A stretch of DNA of 17,046 bases from BACL11 sp945865535 (GCA_947502765.1 CANNBA010000021.1:1-17046); one strand, 5' to 3'; positions 1 to 7,366 are shown, counted from the stretch's first letter. Numbers and translations: made by a program. Notes: generated by a model from the letters alone, not told the origin.

Positions 1-943
1 CATTACAAGTAATATTAGTTTCTGATATTGCTGCAGCTATTGCAGATGGCCCTGTAATAGTAACTGGAAGGGTTGTAAAAGTACAGCTATTAGCATCACT
101 TATTGTACAAGTATAAGTTCCTGCCGATAAGCCAGTGGCTGTTTGAGAAGTTTGAACAGGTATTGTGTTCCATGAATAAGTATAAGGATTTGGTCCAGCA
201 AATGGAGTACCTCCACTTGGATTAGCAGTAGCAGTACCATTACTTCCTCCATTACAAATTAAATTAGTTTGTGATGTTATTGATGTTATTGCAGATGGCT
301 GAGAAAAATTAAGCGGTCCAAATTCATCATAAATCCCTACTGTACTTGTACCGCTAAAAGAATTTCCATTAGCAGTATAGTATAATGTTGAATCAACTAG
401 TCGAACATAGTAATTTTGATTCGGCTGGAAACCATTTAAGTTAAGCTGAGTAGCGGTAGTATTAGCTGTAGTGGAATAAGAAAGGAAAAATGTACCAAAA
501 TAACGCCCTACAACACATTTATATGTTTTAACTGGTGAAGTTTGATTAATATCTACTTGCATTTGACCAGTACCTCCAAAACATAAAATAGGTTGAGAAA
601 TGAATGCGTTTGAAATCTCAGGTATTGAAGTTGAAAACGATTGTGCTGCTGACCAACAAGCTGCCCCTGAACAACTTGTACATTTTACCTGCCATTCATA
701 AGCAGTATTAGCTGTTAATCCTGTTAGAGTATAGGGTGATGTAACAACTATGCCTACCGGCCATACGTTTCCCACAACTCTGTAACTTAAACTTACAGTA
801 CCAGGAGTACAAGGAGTAGCATTCCATGATAAAATTGCAGAAGTAGGTGTAATGGTTGACCATCCAAGAGTTGTAGGTTGAGCAAAAACATTGGATGAAA
901 ATGCCAATACAATTATACTCGTTAAAAGGAATATCTTCTTCAT
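1..943 (-). CDS. Secreted SprB-repeat / fibronectin III-like protein, 5' part only
   Basis: The reading frame is open from an ATG at 943 to the window edge (314 codons), and its 3' end lies outside the window. Residues 1-21 form a signal peptide (charged MKK, hydrophobic core, likely cleavage after VFA). Residues about 22-105 resemble a fibronectin III domain (LGWSTITPTSAILSWNA near the start, TGLTANTAYEWQV near the end). From about 118 come cysteine-started units typical of SprB repeats: ILCFGGTGQ at 119, LICNGGSNGTATANPSGGTP at 228, then PYTYSW and GLSAGTYTCTISDANSC, and another unit starting ITCN at the edge. Such proteins are usually long cell-surface adhesins of Bacteroidota exported by the type IX system, but the C-terminal sorting domain that would prove this is outside the window. 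The exact function and ligand are unknown. A near-consensus -7 element lies about 36 bases upstream of the ATG. Confidence 0.85.
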   Translation of the reverse strand, partial: MKKIFLLTSIIVLAFSSNVFAQPTTLGWSTITPTSAILSWNATPCTPGTVSLSYRVVGNVWPVGIVVTSPYTLTGLTANTAYEWQVKCTSCSGAACWSAAQSFSTSIPEISNAFISQPILCFGGTGQMQVDINQTSPVKTYKCVVGRYFGTFFLSYSTTANTTATQLNLNGFQPNQNYYVRLVDSTLYYTANGNSFSGTSTVGIYDEFGPLNFSQPSAITSITSQTNLICNGGSNGTATANPSGGTPFAGPNPYTYSWNTIPVQTSQTATGLSAGTYTCTISDANSCTFTTLPVTITGPSAIAAAISETNITCN

Positions 944-978
944 ATTATTTCGAAAGTTTATAGTCTTTTATTAGTCGC

Positions 979-986
979 GCAAGATA
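979..986 (-). promoter_or_regulatory. Possible -7 element for the SprB-repeat gene
   Basis: On the minus strand this reads TATCTTGC, one T short of the Bacteroidota TAnnTTTG(C) element, within TTTGTATCTTGCGC. It lies about 36 bases before the ATG at 943. No convincing -33 TTG was found at the usual spacing. Confidence 0.35.
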
Positions 987-1024
987 CAAATTTTTTAATT
1001 ACACTCTATAAAAAATAACTAGCT

Positions 1025-1049
1025 AAAAAAGCCATCAAGAAAAGCTTTT
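1025..1049 (-). terminator. Possible weak terminator hairpin
   Basis: On the minus strand AAAAGC pairs with GCTTTT (6-bp stem, 11-nt loop), and the distal arm runs straight into a T tract. It lies downstream of the bacilliredoxin stop and upstream of the SprB-repeat gene. The stem is short and AT-rich, so the call is tentative. Confidence 0.3.
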
Positions 1050-1084
1050 AATAATCCCTTTTTTTATTTTAAAAAACTAGAAAT

Positions 1085-1102
1085 ATTAGCGTAAAAGCTA
1101 AT
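1085..1102 (-). terminator. Hairpin touching the bacilliredoxin stop codon
   Basis: ATTAGC and GCTAAT form a 6-bp inverted repeat with a 6-nt loop, beginning in the stop codon of the bacilliredoxin gene. On the minus strand it is followed by T- and A-rich sequence (AGTTTTTT). It may act with the hairpin at 1025-1049 to end tadA-bacilliredoxin transcripts. Stability is low. Confidence 0.3.
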
Positions 1103-1518
1103 TAGCAAATTTGGTCAAAGCAATCTTTTAAATTATCGGCTATCATTTCAGCCGATCTCCCCTCAATATGATGACGCTCTATACAATGTACTAATTTGCC
1201 ATCCTTAAAAACCGCAATAGAAGGTGATGAGGGTGGGAATGGAGCCATATATTCTCTAGCTTTTGCAGTAGCGCCAATATCTTGTCCGGCAAAAACTGTT
1301 GCAAAAACATCTACTTTTTTGTCAAACCCTGCTGTCATTTTTACAGCTGGCCTTGCATTGCCTGCCGCGCAGCCGCAAACAGAGTTTACAATTACTAAAA
1401 CAGTTCCTTCTTTTTTGTCTAACAGTGCTGAAACAGCCTCAGGAGTTCTTAATTCTACAAATCCTACTGATGTTAAATCGCTACGCATAGGGGCGCACAT
1501 TTCTTCTGGGTAATTCAT
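1102..1518 (-). CDS. BrxA/BrxB-family bacilliredoxin
   Basis: This 138-residue protein has the features of the YphP/YqiW (bacilliredoxin) family: an N-terminal MCAPMR, an active-site CGC at residues 48-50 (NSVCGCAAGNARPA), and a thioredoxin-like fold ending in a strand (SIAVFKDGKLV) and a helix. In Firmicutes these proteins remove bacillithiol from mixed disulfides on redox-stressed cytosolic proteins, and many Bacteroidota also make bacillithiol. The CxC replaces the usual CxxC, as expected for this family. The length is normal. The ATG at 1518 lies 35 bases after the tadA stop, so the two may be co-transcribed. A one-mismatch -7 element (TATTTTCG, 1546-1539) could provide a separate promoter. 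I cannot tell whether it corresponds to BrxA or BrxB. Confidence 0.85.
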   Translation of the reverse strand: MNYPEEMCAPMRSDLTSVGFVELRTPEAVSALLDKKEGTVLVIVNSVCGCAAGNARPAVKMTAGFDKKVDVFATVFAGQDIGATAKAREYMAPFPPSSPSIAVFKDGKLVHCIERHHIEGRSAEMIADNLKDCFDQIC

Positions 1519-1553
1519 TTTTTATGTTTTTATTGACGCGAAAATACGCTTAT

Positions 1554-2000
1554 TTATCTTTTAGTTTTAAAAAAATCAGTTAATAATTTAGAACATTCTG
1601 TAGCCATAATTCCGCTAATAACTTTTGTTTTTGGGTGTAAAATATTTTCTGATAGTTGAGCATATCCTCTTGTAATATCTTTTGCTCCATAAACTATCTT
1701 TTTTAATTGGGTCCAATAAGCTGCCCCACCACACATTACACAGGGCTCCAAAGTAACATAAAGGGTGCATTCATTTAAATATTTCCCGCCCAAAAAATCA
1801 GCTGCAGCAGTAAAGGCTTGCATTTCGGCATGGGCAGTTACATCATTTAGCCTCTGAGTAAAATTATGTGCTCTGGCAATAATTTGATTGTCACACACTA
1901 TTACACAGCCAACAGGAACTTCATCTTTTTCTAGTGCTTTTTGAGCCTCTTTTAAGGCCTCTTTCATAAAATAATTATCACTAAAAGGATTTATTTCCAT
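1554..2000 (-). CDS. tadA: tRNA-specific adenosine deaminase TadA
   Basis: A 148-residue cytidine/deoxycytidylate deaminase fold protein with the zinc and catalytic residues of TadA: HAE at 57-59 (zinc His and proton-shuttling Glu) and PCVMC at 86-90 (two zinc cysteines). The N-terminal YFMKEALKEAQKAL helix followed by EVPVGCVIV matches bacterial TadA, which deaminates A34 to inosine in tRNA-Arg(ACG) so that one tRNA can read CGU, CGC and CGA. The chosen ATG at 2000 gives the usual N-terminal length. The internal Met12 would remove part of helix 1. It is transcribed divergently from aspS, with a good -33/-7 pair directly upstream, and is followed closely by the bacilliredoxin gene. Guanine deaminases share the motifs but differ in the surrounding sequence, so TadA is the better call. 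Confidence 0.92.
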   Translation of the reverse strand: MEINPFSDNYFMKEALKEAQKALEKDEVPVGCVIVCDNQIIARAHNFTQRLNDVTAHAEMQAFTAAADFLGGKYLNECTLYVTLEPCVMCGGAAYWTQLKKIVYGAKDITRGYAQLSENILHPKTKVISGIMATECSKLLTDFFKTKR

Positions 2001-2012
2001 AGTGCTAAATTA

Positions 2013-2040
2013 CAAAACTAATATGTTAAATTTGCCCCAA
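2013..2040 (-). promoter_or_regulatory. tadA promoter (Bacteroidota -33/-7)
   Basis: On the minus strand TTG (2040-2038), a 17-base spacer and TAGTTTTG (2020-2013) match TTG...TAnnTTTG exactly. The -7 element ends 12 bases before the tadA ATG, leaving a very short leader. It overlaps the aspS -7 element on the other strand. Confidence 0.6.
2027..2034 (+). promoter_or_regulatory. aspS -7 element
   Basis: TAAATTTG matches TAnnTTTG and lies 18 bases before the ATG at 2053. It sits inside the longer possible reading frame that starts at 2002, which argues for the downstream start. No TTG at the expected -33 position was found. Confidence 0.5.
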
Positions 2041-2052
2041 ATAATTTTAAAG

Positions 2053-3795
2053 ATGCTAAGAACACACAATTGCGGGATATTAAATATCACTCATGTTTCT
2101 AAGCTCGTTACTCTAAGTGGGTGGGTCCAAAAAACAAGAGATCTTGGTGGAATGACTTTTGTTGACTTAAGAGACAGATACGGGATTACTCAACTGGTTT
2201 TTAATATGGATGTGAATGCCCCTTTGTGTACTAGTGCAAGGAAGTTAGGCCGCGAATTTGTTATACAAGTTGAAGGAAAAGTTATTGAAAGATCCTCAAA
2301 AAACAAAAACATCTGTACTGGTGAAATTGAAATTGAAGTAACTGGATTGACTATTTTAAATAAATCTAAAACACCTCCTTTTACAATTGAGGATGAAACA
2401 GATGGCGGAGATGAGCTCAGAATGAAGTACCGCTATTTAGATATTAGAAGAACACCAGTTAAAGAAAACTTGATGCTAAGAGCTAAAGTTGCTTCCGAAA
2501 CAAGAAAATATTTAGACGCTCAAGGATTTATTGAAGTGGAAACGCCTTATTTAATTAAATCAACTCCTGAAGGAGCAAGAGATTTTGTGGTCCCAAGCAG
2601 AATGAATGAGGGACAATTTTATGCCCTTCCACAATCTCCACAAACATTTAAGCAGCTCTTAATGGTTGCTGGAATGGATAAATATTATCAGATTGTAAAG
2701 TGTTTTAGAGATGAAGATTTAAGAGCTGACAGACAGCCTGAATTTACTCAAATTGACTGTGAAATGTCCTTTGTAGAACAAGAAGATATCTTAAATATGT
2801 TTGAAGGGTTAACCAGACATATTTTAAAAGCAGTAAAAGGAGTGGATTTGAAAAACTTCCCTAGAATGACTTATGATGAGGCTATGAAATTATACGGCTC
2901 TGACAAGCCAGATATTCGTTTTGATATGCAATTTGTAGAGATGACGGATTTGTGCAAAGGAAAAGATTTTGGGCTATTTGATAGTGCTGAATTAATAGTT
3001 GCAATAAATGCAAAAGGATGTGCAAATTACACCAGAAAGCAATTGGACGAATTAGTAGATTTTGTAAAAACTCCTCAAGTTGGAGCAACTGGACTTATCT
3101 ACTGCAAATACAGTGAAGACGGAACTTCAAAATCAACAATTGATAAATTCTTTGATGAAAACTCAAGAAATGCTTGGGCTAAAAAAGCTGGATGTAAAGA
3201 AGGGGATTTGCTCTTAATAATGGCAGGCGAAACAGAAAAAACAAGAAAAGCCCTTTCTACTTTAAGATTACATTTAGCAAACGAATTGGGACTTAGAAAC
3301 CCCCAAGAATTTGCCCCTCTTTGGGTATTGGACTTCCCCTTATTAGAATGGGATGAAGATTCTAAAAGATATCACGCTATGCACCACCCTTTTACTTCTC
3401 CAAAACCAAATGACATAGAAAAACTAGATACCGATCCAGCAGCAGTGAGAGCAAATGCTTATGATTTGGTCCTCAATGGAAATGAAATTGGGGGAGGAAG
3501 TATCCGAATACATGATAAAACATTACAAAAACTTATGTTCCAACATTTAGGATTCTCAGATGATGAAGCAAAAGATCAATTTGGTTTTCTTATGGAGGCT
3601 TTTGAATATGGCGCGCCACCACACGGAGGAGTTGCATTTGGTTTTGACCGGCTTTGTGCCATAATGGGTGGTCAAGAAAGTATCCGTGACTTTATAGCTT
3701 TCCCTAAAAATAATTCTGGAAGAGATGTTATGATTGATTCACCATCTAATATTGCTGAGGATCAATTGACAGAATTACATATAAAATTAAAATAA
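2053..3795 (+). CDS. aspS: Aspartyl-tRNA synthetase
   Basis: This class II synthetase attaches aspartate to tRNA-Asp in the cytosol. From the ATG at 2053 it has 580 residues, the usual bacterial length. Residues 1-100 are the OB-fold anticodon-binding domain, starting MLRTHNCG, the typical AspRS N-terminus. Motif 2 (CFRDEDLRADRQPEFTQID) is at about 217-235. A GAD-type insertion spans roughly 270-395. Motif 3 (HGGVAFGFDRL) is at about 524-534. The frame stays open upstream to an ATG at 2002, but those 17 extra residues are not family-like and overlap the -7 element, so I reject that start. DUF420 follows 6 bases after the stop and ctaA after that, so the gene probably drives a three-gene transcript joining translation to oxidase assembly. 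Whether it also charges tRNA-Asn cannot be judged here. Confidence 0.95.
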   Translation: MLRTHNCGILNITHVSKLVTLSGWVQKTRDLGGMTFVDLRDRYGITQLVFNMDVNAPLCTSARKLGREFVIQVEGKVIERSSKNKNICTGEIEIEVTGLTILNKSKTPPFTIEDETDGGDELRMKYRYLDIRRTPVKENLMLRAKVASETRKYLDAQGFIEVETPYLIKSTPEGARDFVVPSRMNEGQFYALPQSPQTFKQLLMVAGMDKYYQIVKCFRDEDLRADRQPEFTQIDCEMSFVEQEDILNMFEGLTRHILKAVKGVDLKNFPRMTYDEAMKLYGSDKPDIRFDMQFVEMTDLCKGKDFGLFDSAELIVAINAKGCANYTRKQLDELVDFVKTPQVGATGLIYCKYSEDGTSKSTIDKFFDENSRNAWAKKAGCKEGDLLLIMAGETEKTRKALSTLRLHLANELGLRNPQEFAPLWVLDFPLLEWDEDSKRYHAMHHPFTSPKPNDIEKLDTDPAAVRANAYDLVLNGNEIGGGSIRIHDKTLQKLMFQHLGFSDDEAKDQFGFLMEAFEYGAPPHGGVAFGFDRLCAIMGGQESIRDFIAFPKNNSGRDVMIDSPSNIAEDQLTELHIKLK

Positions 3796-3801
3796 CAACC
3801 T

Positions 3802-4308
3802 ATGATGAATCACAAGCCTCTTATTATTATATTGTCGTTAGTAGTACCGATTTTAGTTGGGCTGCTTTACATAACCCCTAAATTTTCAGGAGTTGAAATT
3901 GATTTTTTACCACTTTTAAATGCTACAATAAATGGAACTGTATTTTTCACCTTAATCTTTGCAATAAAAGCCATTAAGAATGGGAATAAAGAGCTACACC
4001 AAAAACTAATTTATATCTCATTGATCCTCTCTACAATTTTTCTAGTTTCATATGTAATCCATCACGCAACTCATGATCCTGTTAGCTATGGAGGAGAAGG
4101 ATTTTTAAAGTACTTCTACTATTTTATTTTAATCTCACATATTGCATTATCTGCTATAATTATTCCTTTAGTTCTTGTTACTTTATCAAGAGCATTAAAA
4201 GAAAATTTTGAGGATCATAAAAAAATTGCCAGAATAACTTTCCCTATTTGGTTATATGTATCGGCAACAGGAGTTTTGGTCTATATTTTAATTTCCCCTT
4301 ATTACTAA
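3802..4308 (+). CDS. DUF420 family membrane protein, probable oxidase assembly factor
   Basis: A 168-residue, very hydrophobic protein with about five membrane segments (near 8-24, 38-56, 68-88, 103-128 and 145-163). It matches my memory of the DUF420 family, to which CtaM/YozB of Firmicutes belong, proteins linked to function of heme A-containing oxidases. Histidines in or near the membrane (H66, the HHATH group at 87-91, H113 and H139) could bind heme or copper; this is inference. It lies 6 bases after aspS and one base before ctaA, which strongly ties it to heme A synthesis or insertion. The second codon is also ATG, so the start could be 3805. No separate promoter was seen. The biochemical role of the family in Bacteroidota is not established. 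Confidence 0.8.
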   Translation: MMNHKPLIIILSLVVPILVGLLYITPKFSGVEIDFLPLLNATINGTVFFTLIFAIKAIKNGNKELHQKLIYISLILSTIFLVSYVIHHATHDPVSYGGEGFLKYFYYFILISHIALSAIIIPLVLVTLSRALKENFEDHKKIARITFPIWLYVSATGVLVYILISPYY

Positions 4309-4309
4309 G

Positions 4310-5287
4310 ATGAAGGAAAACAAATCCGTAATTATTTGGCTTTTATCGGGATGTTTTCTGATTTTTATAATGGTTTTAATTGGTGGAATTACACGACTTA
4401 CCGATTCAGGACTTTCAATGTCAAGCTGGAAATTACTTGGCGGAGCTCCTCCATTAAATATGAAAGAATGGATTGCTGCTTTTGACATCTATAAAGCAAC
4501 TCCTGAAGGGAAAATGAATTCTCATTTTATATTAAGTGATTTTAAAGCTATCTTTTTTTGGGAATATTTACACCGAATGATGGGTCGGTTATTAGGTATT
4601 GTGTTTCTAATTCCTTTTTGTTATTTTTTAATTAAAAAGAAACTTTCAAAAAAGTTAATACTACAAACTTGCATACTTTTAGTTATGGGAGCTTCCCAAG
4701 GGCTTATTGGCTGGTGGATGGTAAAAAGCGGTTTGGTTGATAGGCCTGATGTAAGTCATTTTAGATTAGCAGTTCATCTAATAACAGCATTTTTAACCTG
4801 CTCTTACGCCTTATGGATTGCATTATCTCTAATTCTTCCATCAAATAGGGAAGGAAATAAATCCATTTTTTACCATTTAGTAGGTCTTTTTATTTTAGTG
4901 GTTATACAAATAATTTATGGGGCGTTTGTGGCTGGATTAAAGGCTGGTAGAATATATAACACTTGGCCTAAAATGGATGAGCAATGGATTCCTGAATCTG
5001 TTTTTCTAGATCCTGGAGCTGGATACCAATTTATACACAGAACTTTAGCTCTAATTATTGTAGCTTTTACATTTTATATTTGGCAAAAGGGGAAAAAAAT
5101 AGAGCTCTCCAAATTACAAAATCAATCACTTAATATTTTACCTACAATTGTTTCTTTACAAACCTTATTGGGTATTTTAACTCTTATTATGATTGCCCCA
5201 ATTTCACTTGCGCTTACTCATCAAATTATTGCCTTTTTGCTACTGCTATCGTTAGTTTTTAACTTAGCTATATTTAAGCAATCCTAA
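4310..5287 (+). CDS. ctaA: Heme A synthase (CtaA/COX15 family)
   Basis: This integral membrane enzyme oxidises the C8 methyl of heme O to a formyl group, giving heme A for the aa3 oxidase encoded in the same window. The 325-residue protein has about eight membrane helices and the four expected heme-ligand histidines: H88 (EYLHRMMGR), H156 (RLAVHL), H243 (FIHRTL) and H304 (LTHQI). GGITRLTDSGLSMSSWK at 25-41 and GAFVAGLKAGRIYNTWPKM at 204-222 are signatures of the COX15-like (proteobacterial/mitochondrial) branch. The extracytoplasmic Cys pair of Bacillus CtaA is not evident. The start lies one base after the DUF420 stop, so translation is probably coupled. The TAA overlaps the last 4 bases of cyoE on the other strand, so the two consecutive heme-pathway enzymes converge. 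Confidence 0.93.
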   Translation: MKENKSVIIWLLSGCFLIFIMVLIGGITRLTDSGLSMSSWKLLGGAPPLNMKEWIAAFDIYKATPEGKMNSHFILSDFKAIFFWEYLHRMMGRLLGIVFLIPFCYFLIKKKLSKKLILQTCILLVMGASQGLIGWWMVKSGLVDRPDVSHFRLAVHLITAFLTCSYALWIALSLILPSNREGNKSIFYHLVGLFILVVIQIIYGAFVAGLKAGRIYNTWPKMDEQWIPESVFLDPGAGYQFIHRTLALIIVAFTFYIWQKGKKIELSKLQNQSLNILPTIVSLQTLLGILTLIMIAPISLALTHQIIAFLLLLSLVFNLAIFKQS

Positions 5288-6168
5288 GTTAAAAATCGGT
5301 CAGTAACATACACCAACTGCATAAGAGGCAAATATGCAAAAGAAGAAAGCATTAATTTTCTTGCTGAAATATCATCTGTATTTTGATACAATTTTATAGA
5401 TTTTAAAGTGAACCAAATTCCTAATAATAACACCACTATAAACCCATAAATAGATAATGTTAAGCCTGGTATCTCAAAAAAGAAAGGAGCCACAGAAATT
5501 CCCGTCATACAAACTGAAGTAGCAATTGAAATTAATCCAGGATATTTGTTTTTCTCTCCCCCAAAAAGCATTTTAAATCCCGCTTTTTTATAGTCGTCAT
5601 GCTGTACCCAAGCGATAGCAATAAAATGAGGAAATTGCCAAAAAAACTGAATAGCAAACAATACTCCAGAAGCCAGTCCAAAATTATCAGTTGCTGCTAC
5701 ATAACCTAATAAAAAAGGAATTGCACCTGGTATTGCTCCTACAAAAATAGAGATAGTAGAAACTCTTTTAAGAGGAGTATATGATAGAACATATAATAAA
5801 ATAGAAATCAAACCAAAAAAAGATGACTTTGACATTACTCCATAAAGACTTCCTTGAGGGTTAATTTTATTTAATAAAAATAAGCCTATCCCTCCAATAA
5901 TAAATGCAAAAATGACTGCTTGCAGAACACTTAAATTGTCTTGTGGTAGGGGCCTAACGACAGTTCTTTGCATTAATTTATCTTTCTCTTTTTCAAGAAT
6001 TTGATTGAAAGCATTTGCAGATCCTGTTACCAGAAATCCCCCAAAAATCAAATAGATAAAGTGCTGTAGATTAAACTGGTCAAAGCCTAGCAAATACCCA
6101 ATTATAGCTGAAAAAACTACAGTAATAGACAGCTTAAATTTCAATAATTGTCCGAAATATTTAAGCAT
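5284..6168 (-). CDS. cyoE: Protoheme IX farnesyltransferase (heme O synthase)
   Basis: A UbiA-superfamily prenyltransferase that adds a farnesyl group to heme B, giving heme O, the substrate of CtaA encoded on the opposite strand next to it. The 294-residue protein is the normal size, with eight to nine membrane helices. The first allylic-diphosphate motif is N55-x3-E59-x3-D63 followed by MQRTVVRPLP, where Glu replaces the more usual first Asp. YTPLKR at 130-135 and WQFPHFIAIAWVQHDDYKKAG at about 177-197 form the second conserved loop of heme O synthases rather than of quinone prenyltransferases. It is the last gene of a tightly packed minus-strand block, 9 bases after the small CxxC protein. 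Its TAG stop shares the CTAA tetranucleotide with the ctaA TAA. Confidence 0.93.
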   Translation of the reverse strand: MLKYFGQLLKFKLSITVVFSAIIGYLLGFDQFNLQHFIYLIFGGFLVTGSANAFNQILEKEKDKLMQRTVVRPLPQDNLSVLQAVIFAFIIGGIGLFLLNKINPQGSLYGVMSKSSFFGLISILLYVLSYTPLKRVSTISIFVGAIPGAIPFLLGYVAATDNFGLASGVLFAIQFFWQFPHFIAIAWVQHDDYKKAGFKMLFGGEKNKYPGLISIATSVCMTGISVAPFFFEIPGLTLSIYGFIVVLLLGIWFTLKSIKLYQNTDDISARKLMLSSFAYLPLMQLVYVTDRFLT

Positions 6169-6177
6169 AGTAAAGAA

Positions 6178-6411
6178 TTATGCCGTTGGCTTTTGACTTC
6201 TTTTTTGCAGAAAATAAAAAAGTCCGAATAGCATAATTATAATATAAGGCGTGGCCATTAAATAAAGGATGCCTTCATTTAAGCCAGCTCCAGCACTTCC
6301 GCCTTCTTTTAAATTTGCCTCCACTACTGCCTTACACATAGCGCATTGTCCATTTAATTTAGCTTGAAAAACTAGCAGTATTAAACACAAAAGCAAAAAT
6401 TTATTTTTCAT
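6178..6411 (-). CDS. Small CxxC membrane protein of the oxidase assembly block
   Basis: A 77-residue protein with no function I can name with certainty. Residues 1-21 look like a signal peptide (MKNK, hydrophobic core, then LNG), so the mature chain would begin QCAMCKAVVEANLKEGG with a CxxC pair at C23 and C26. A glycine-rich linker (GGSAGAGLNEG) leads to one membrane helix at about 48-68 and a short basic cytoplasmic tail (QKRSQKPTA). The paired cysteines would therefore face the periplasm, anchored in the membrane. The gene overlaps sco by 11 bases and precedes cyoE by 9, so it is almost certainly made with them. I recall similar small proteins beside SCO genes in other Bacteroidota. Copper handling or thiol-disulfide exchange during CuA assembly is a reasonable inference, not shown. 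Confidence 0.8.
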   Translation of the reverse strand: MKNKFLLLCLILLVFQAKLNGQCAMCKAVVEANLKEGGSAGAGLNEGILYLMATPYIIIMLFGLFYFLQKRSQKPTA

Positions 6412-7078
6412 TTTCTTTTTCTTTAGTTGGTCTTTTATATTCAGCCATTAAAACTTTAACATCATTTATTAAATCTTTCATCTGGGCTTCATTTGTTCCA
6501 TCATAAACTCCAACTGGATTATTATATTGGTCAATGCCTGAACGAACTCTTCCTTCTTTATCAATTAATACAAAATATTCCGAATGTAAAAACCCTCCAG
6601 GAGCTAAAGAATCCATACTTACATTTACAAAATAAGATTGCGCTATTGCATAAAGAGCATCTTTATCACCCGTAACAAAATCCCAGTTAGCTAAATTAAT
6701 ATAAACATTTTTAGCTTTTAAATCATTTACATAATCTAACATTTTTTTAGGTGTATCATTTTGAGGGTCGACTGTATGTGATAAAAATTTGATGTCTGGA
6801 TATACGGCCAGTTGCTTTTGAACGTAAGCCATATTTTTTGTCATTATTGGACAAATGGTAGGACATGAAGTAAAAAAGAAGTTGGTAATATAAATATTAC
6901 CCTTAAAGCTATCATTATTAACTACTTCACTATTTTGATTAATAAAGGAGAATTCGGCAATTTTATGATTCTTCTCTCCAACAACTTCTAATTTCATAAA
7001 AGTGTTGAATCCTCTAGTAACATAAAAATAAACTATTAGAGGTAATACCAATAATAAAAAAATAGGTAGAAACCTCAT
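6401..7078 (-). CDS. SCO1/SenC copper chaperone
   Basis: This membrane-anchored thioredoxin-fold protein delivers copper to, or reduces, the CuA site of oxidase subunit II. It has 225 residues: an N-terminal membrane anchor at about 4-20 with the rest periplasmic, the copper-binding CPTIC at 72-76 (within FFFTSCPTICPIM), DPQNDTP at 104-110, and the third copper ligand H165 in GGFLHSEYF. All three expected ligands are present. The start ATG shares one base with the stop of the upstream small gene (TGATG), and the 3' end overlaps the small CxxC gene by 11 bases, so the block is translationally coupled. The C-terminus ends in a charged tail (KEKENEK). The family call is certain. Whether it serves only CuA is inferred from the neighbouring coxB. 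Confidence 0.93.
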   Translation of the reverse strand: MRFLPIFLLLVLPLIVYFYVTRGFNTFMKLEVVGEKNHKIAEFSFINQNSEVVNNDSFKGNIYITNFFFTSCPTICPIMTKNMAYVQKQLAVYPDIKFLSHTVDPQNDTPKKMLDYVNDLKAKNVYINLANWDFVTGDKDALYAIAQSYFVNVSMDSLAPGGFLHSEYFVLIDKEGRVRSGIDQYNNPVGVYDGTNEAQMKDLINDVKVLMAEYKRPTKEKENEK

Positions 7079-7299
7079 CAGTGAGTGAGTATTACAACTT
7101 TTTTACTTGATGTAGAAACATTGGATTCTTTAGTGCCAATTATAGCCTTCCATACAGTTTTTATCAAAAACCCAAAAATTAAAACTGGAATTGCTCCTCC
7201 ACCAGCTTTCCATCCTAATACACTACCAATTATTGCATAAATAAAAAAAATAACTGAGCAAGCTAATATTGCCAAAAAATATTTAGTTGTGTTATTCAT
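7078..7299 (-). CDS. Small two-helix membrane protein upstream of sco
   Basis: A 73-residue protein of unknown function. It has two predicted membrane helices (about 7-28 and 36-52) separated by a glycine-rich turn, GWKAGGGAIP, and a polar tail rich in Ser and Lys ending KKVVILTH. The frame extends upstream to a TTG at 7311, but the ATG at 7299 (MNNTTKYFL) is the more likely start. The TGA overlaps the SCO ATG by one base, tying it to oxidase assembly. It is the first gene of the assembly block and lies immediately beyond the scar at 7312-8030, so it now needs either its own promoter or readthrough from the cox operon. A TATTTTG at 7315-7309 is only an imperfect -7 element. No family assignment is offered. 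Confidence 0.65.
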   Translation of the reverse strand: MNNTTKYFLAILACSVIFFIYAIIGSVLGWKAGGGAIPVLIFGFLIKTVWKAIIGTKESNVSTSSKKVVILTH

Positions 7300-7366
7300 T
7301 ATCGTAAACAAAATATTTTTTCATGAACAATCTTTTCTTAATTTAATAATTCACAAATATATAAAA

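Noticed and set aside
1196..1513. Plus-strand frame of 105 residues opposite the bacilliredoxin
   Set aside because: It is antisense to a gene with a clear family match and active-site motif, and the translation has no recognisable features.
2002..2052. Longer AspRS start at 2002
   Set aside because: The extension overlaps the promoter elements, and the family start MLRTH is at 2053.
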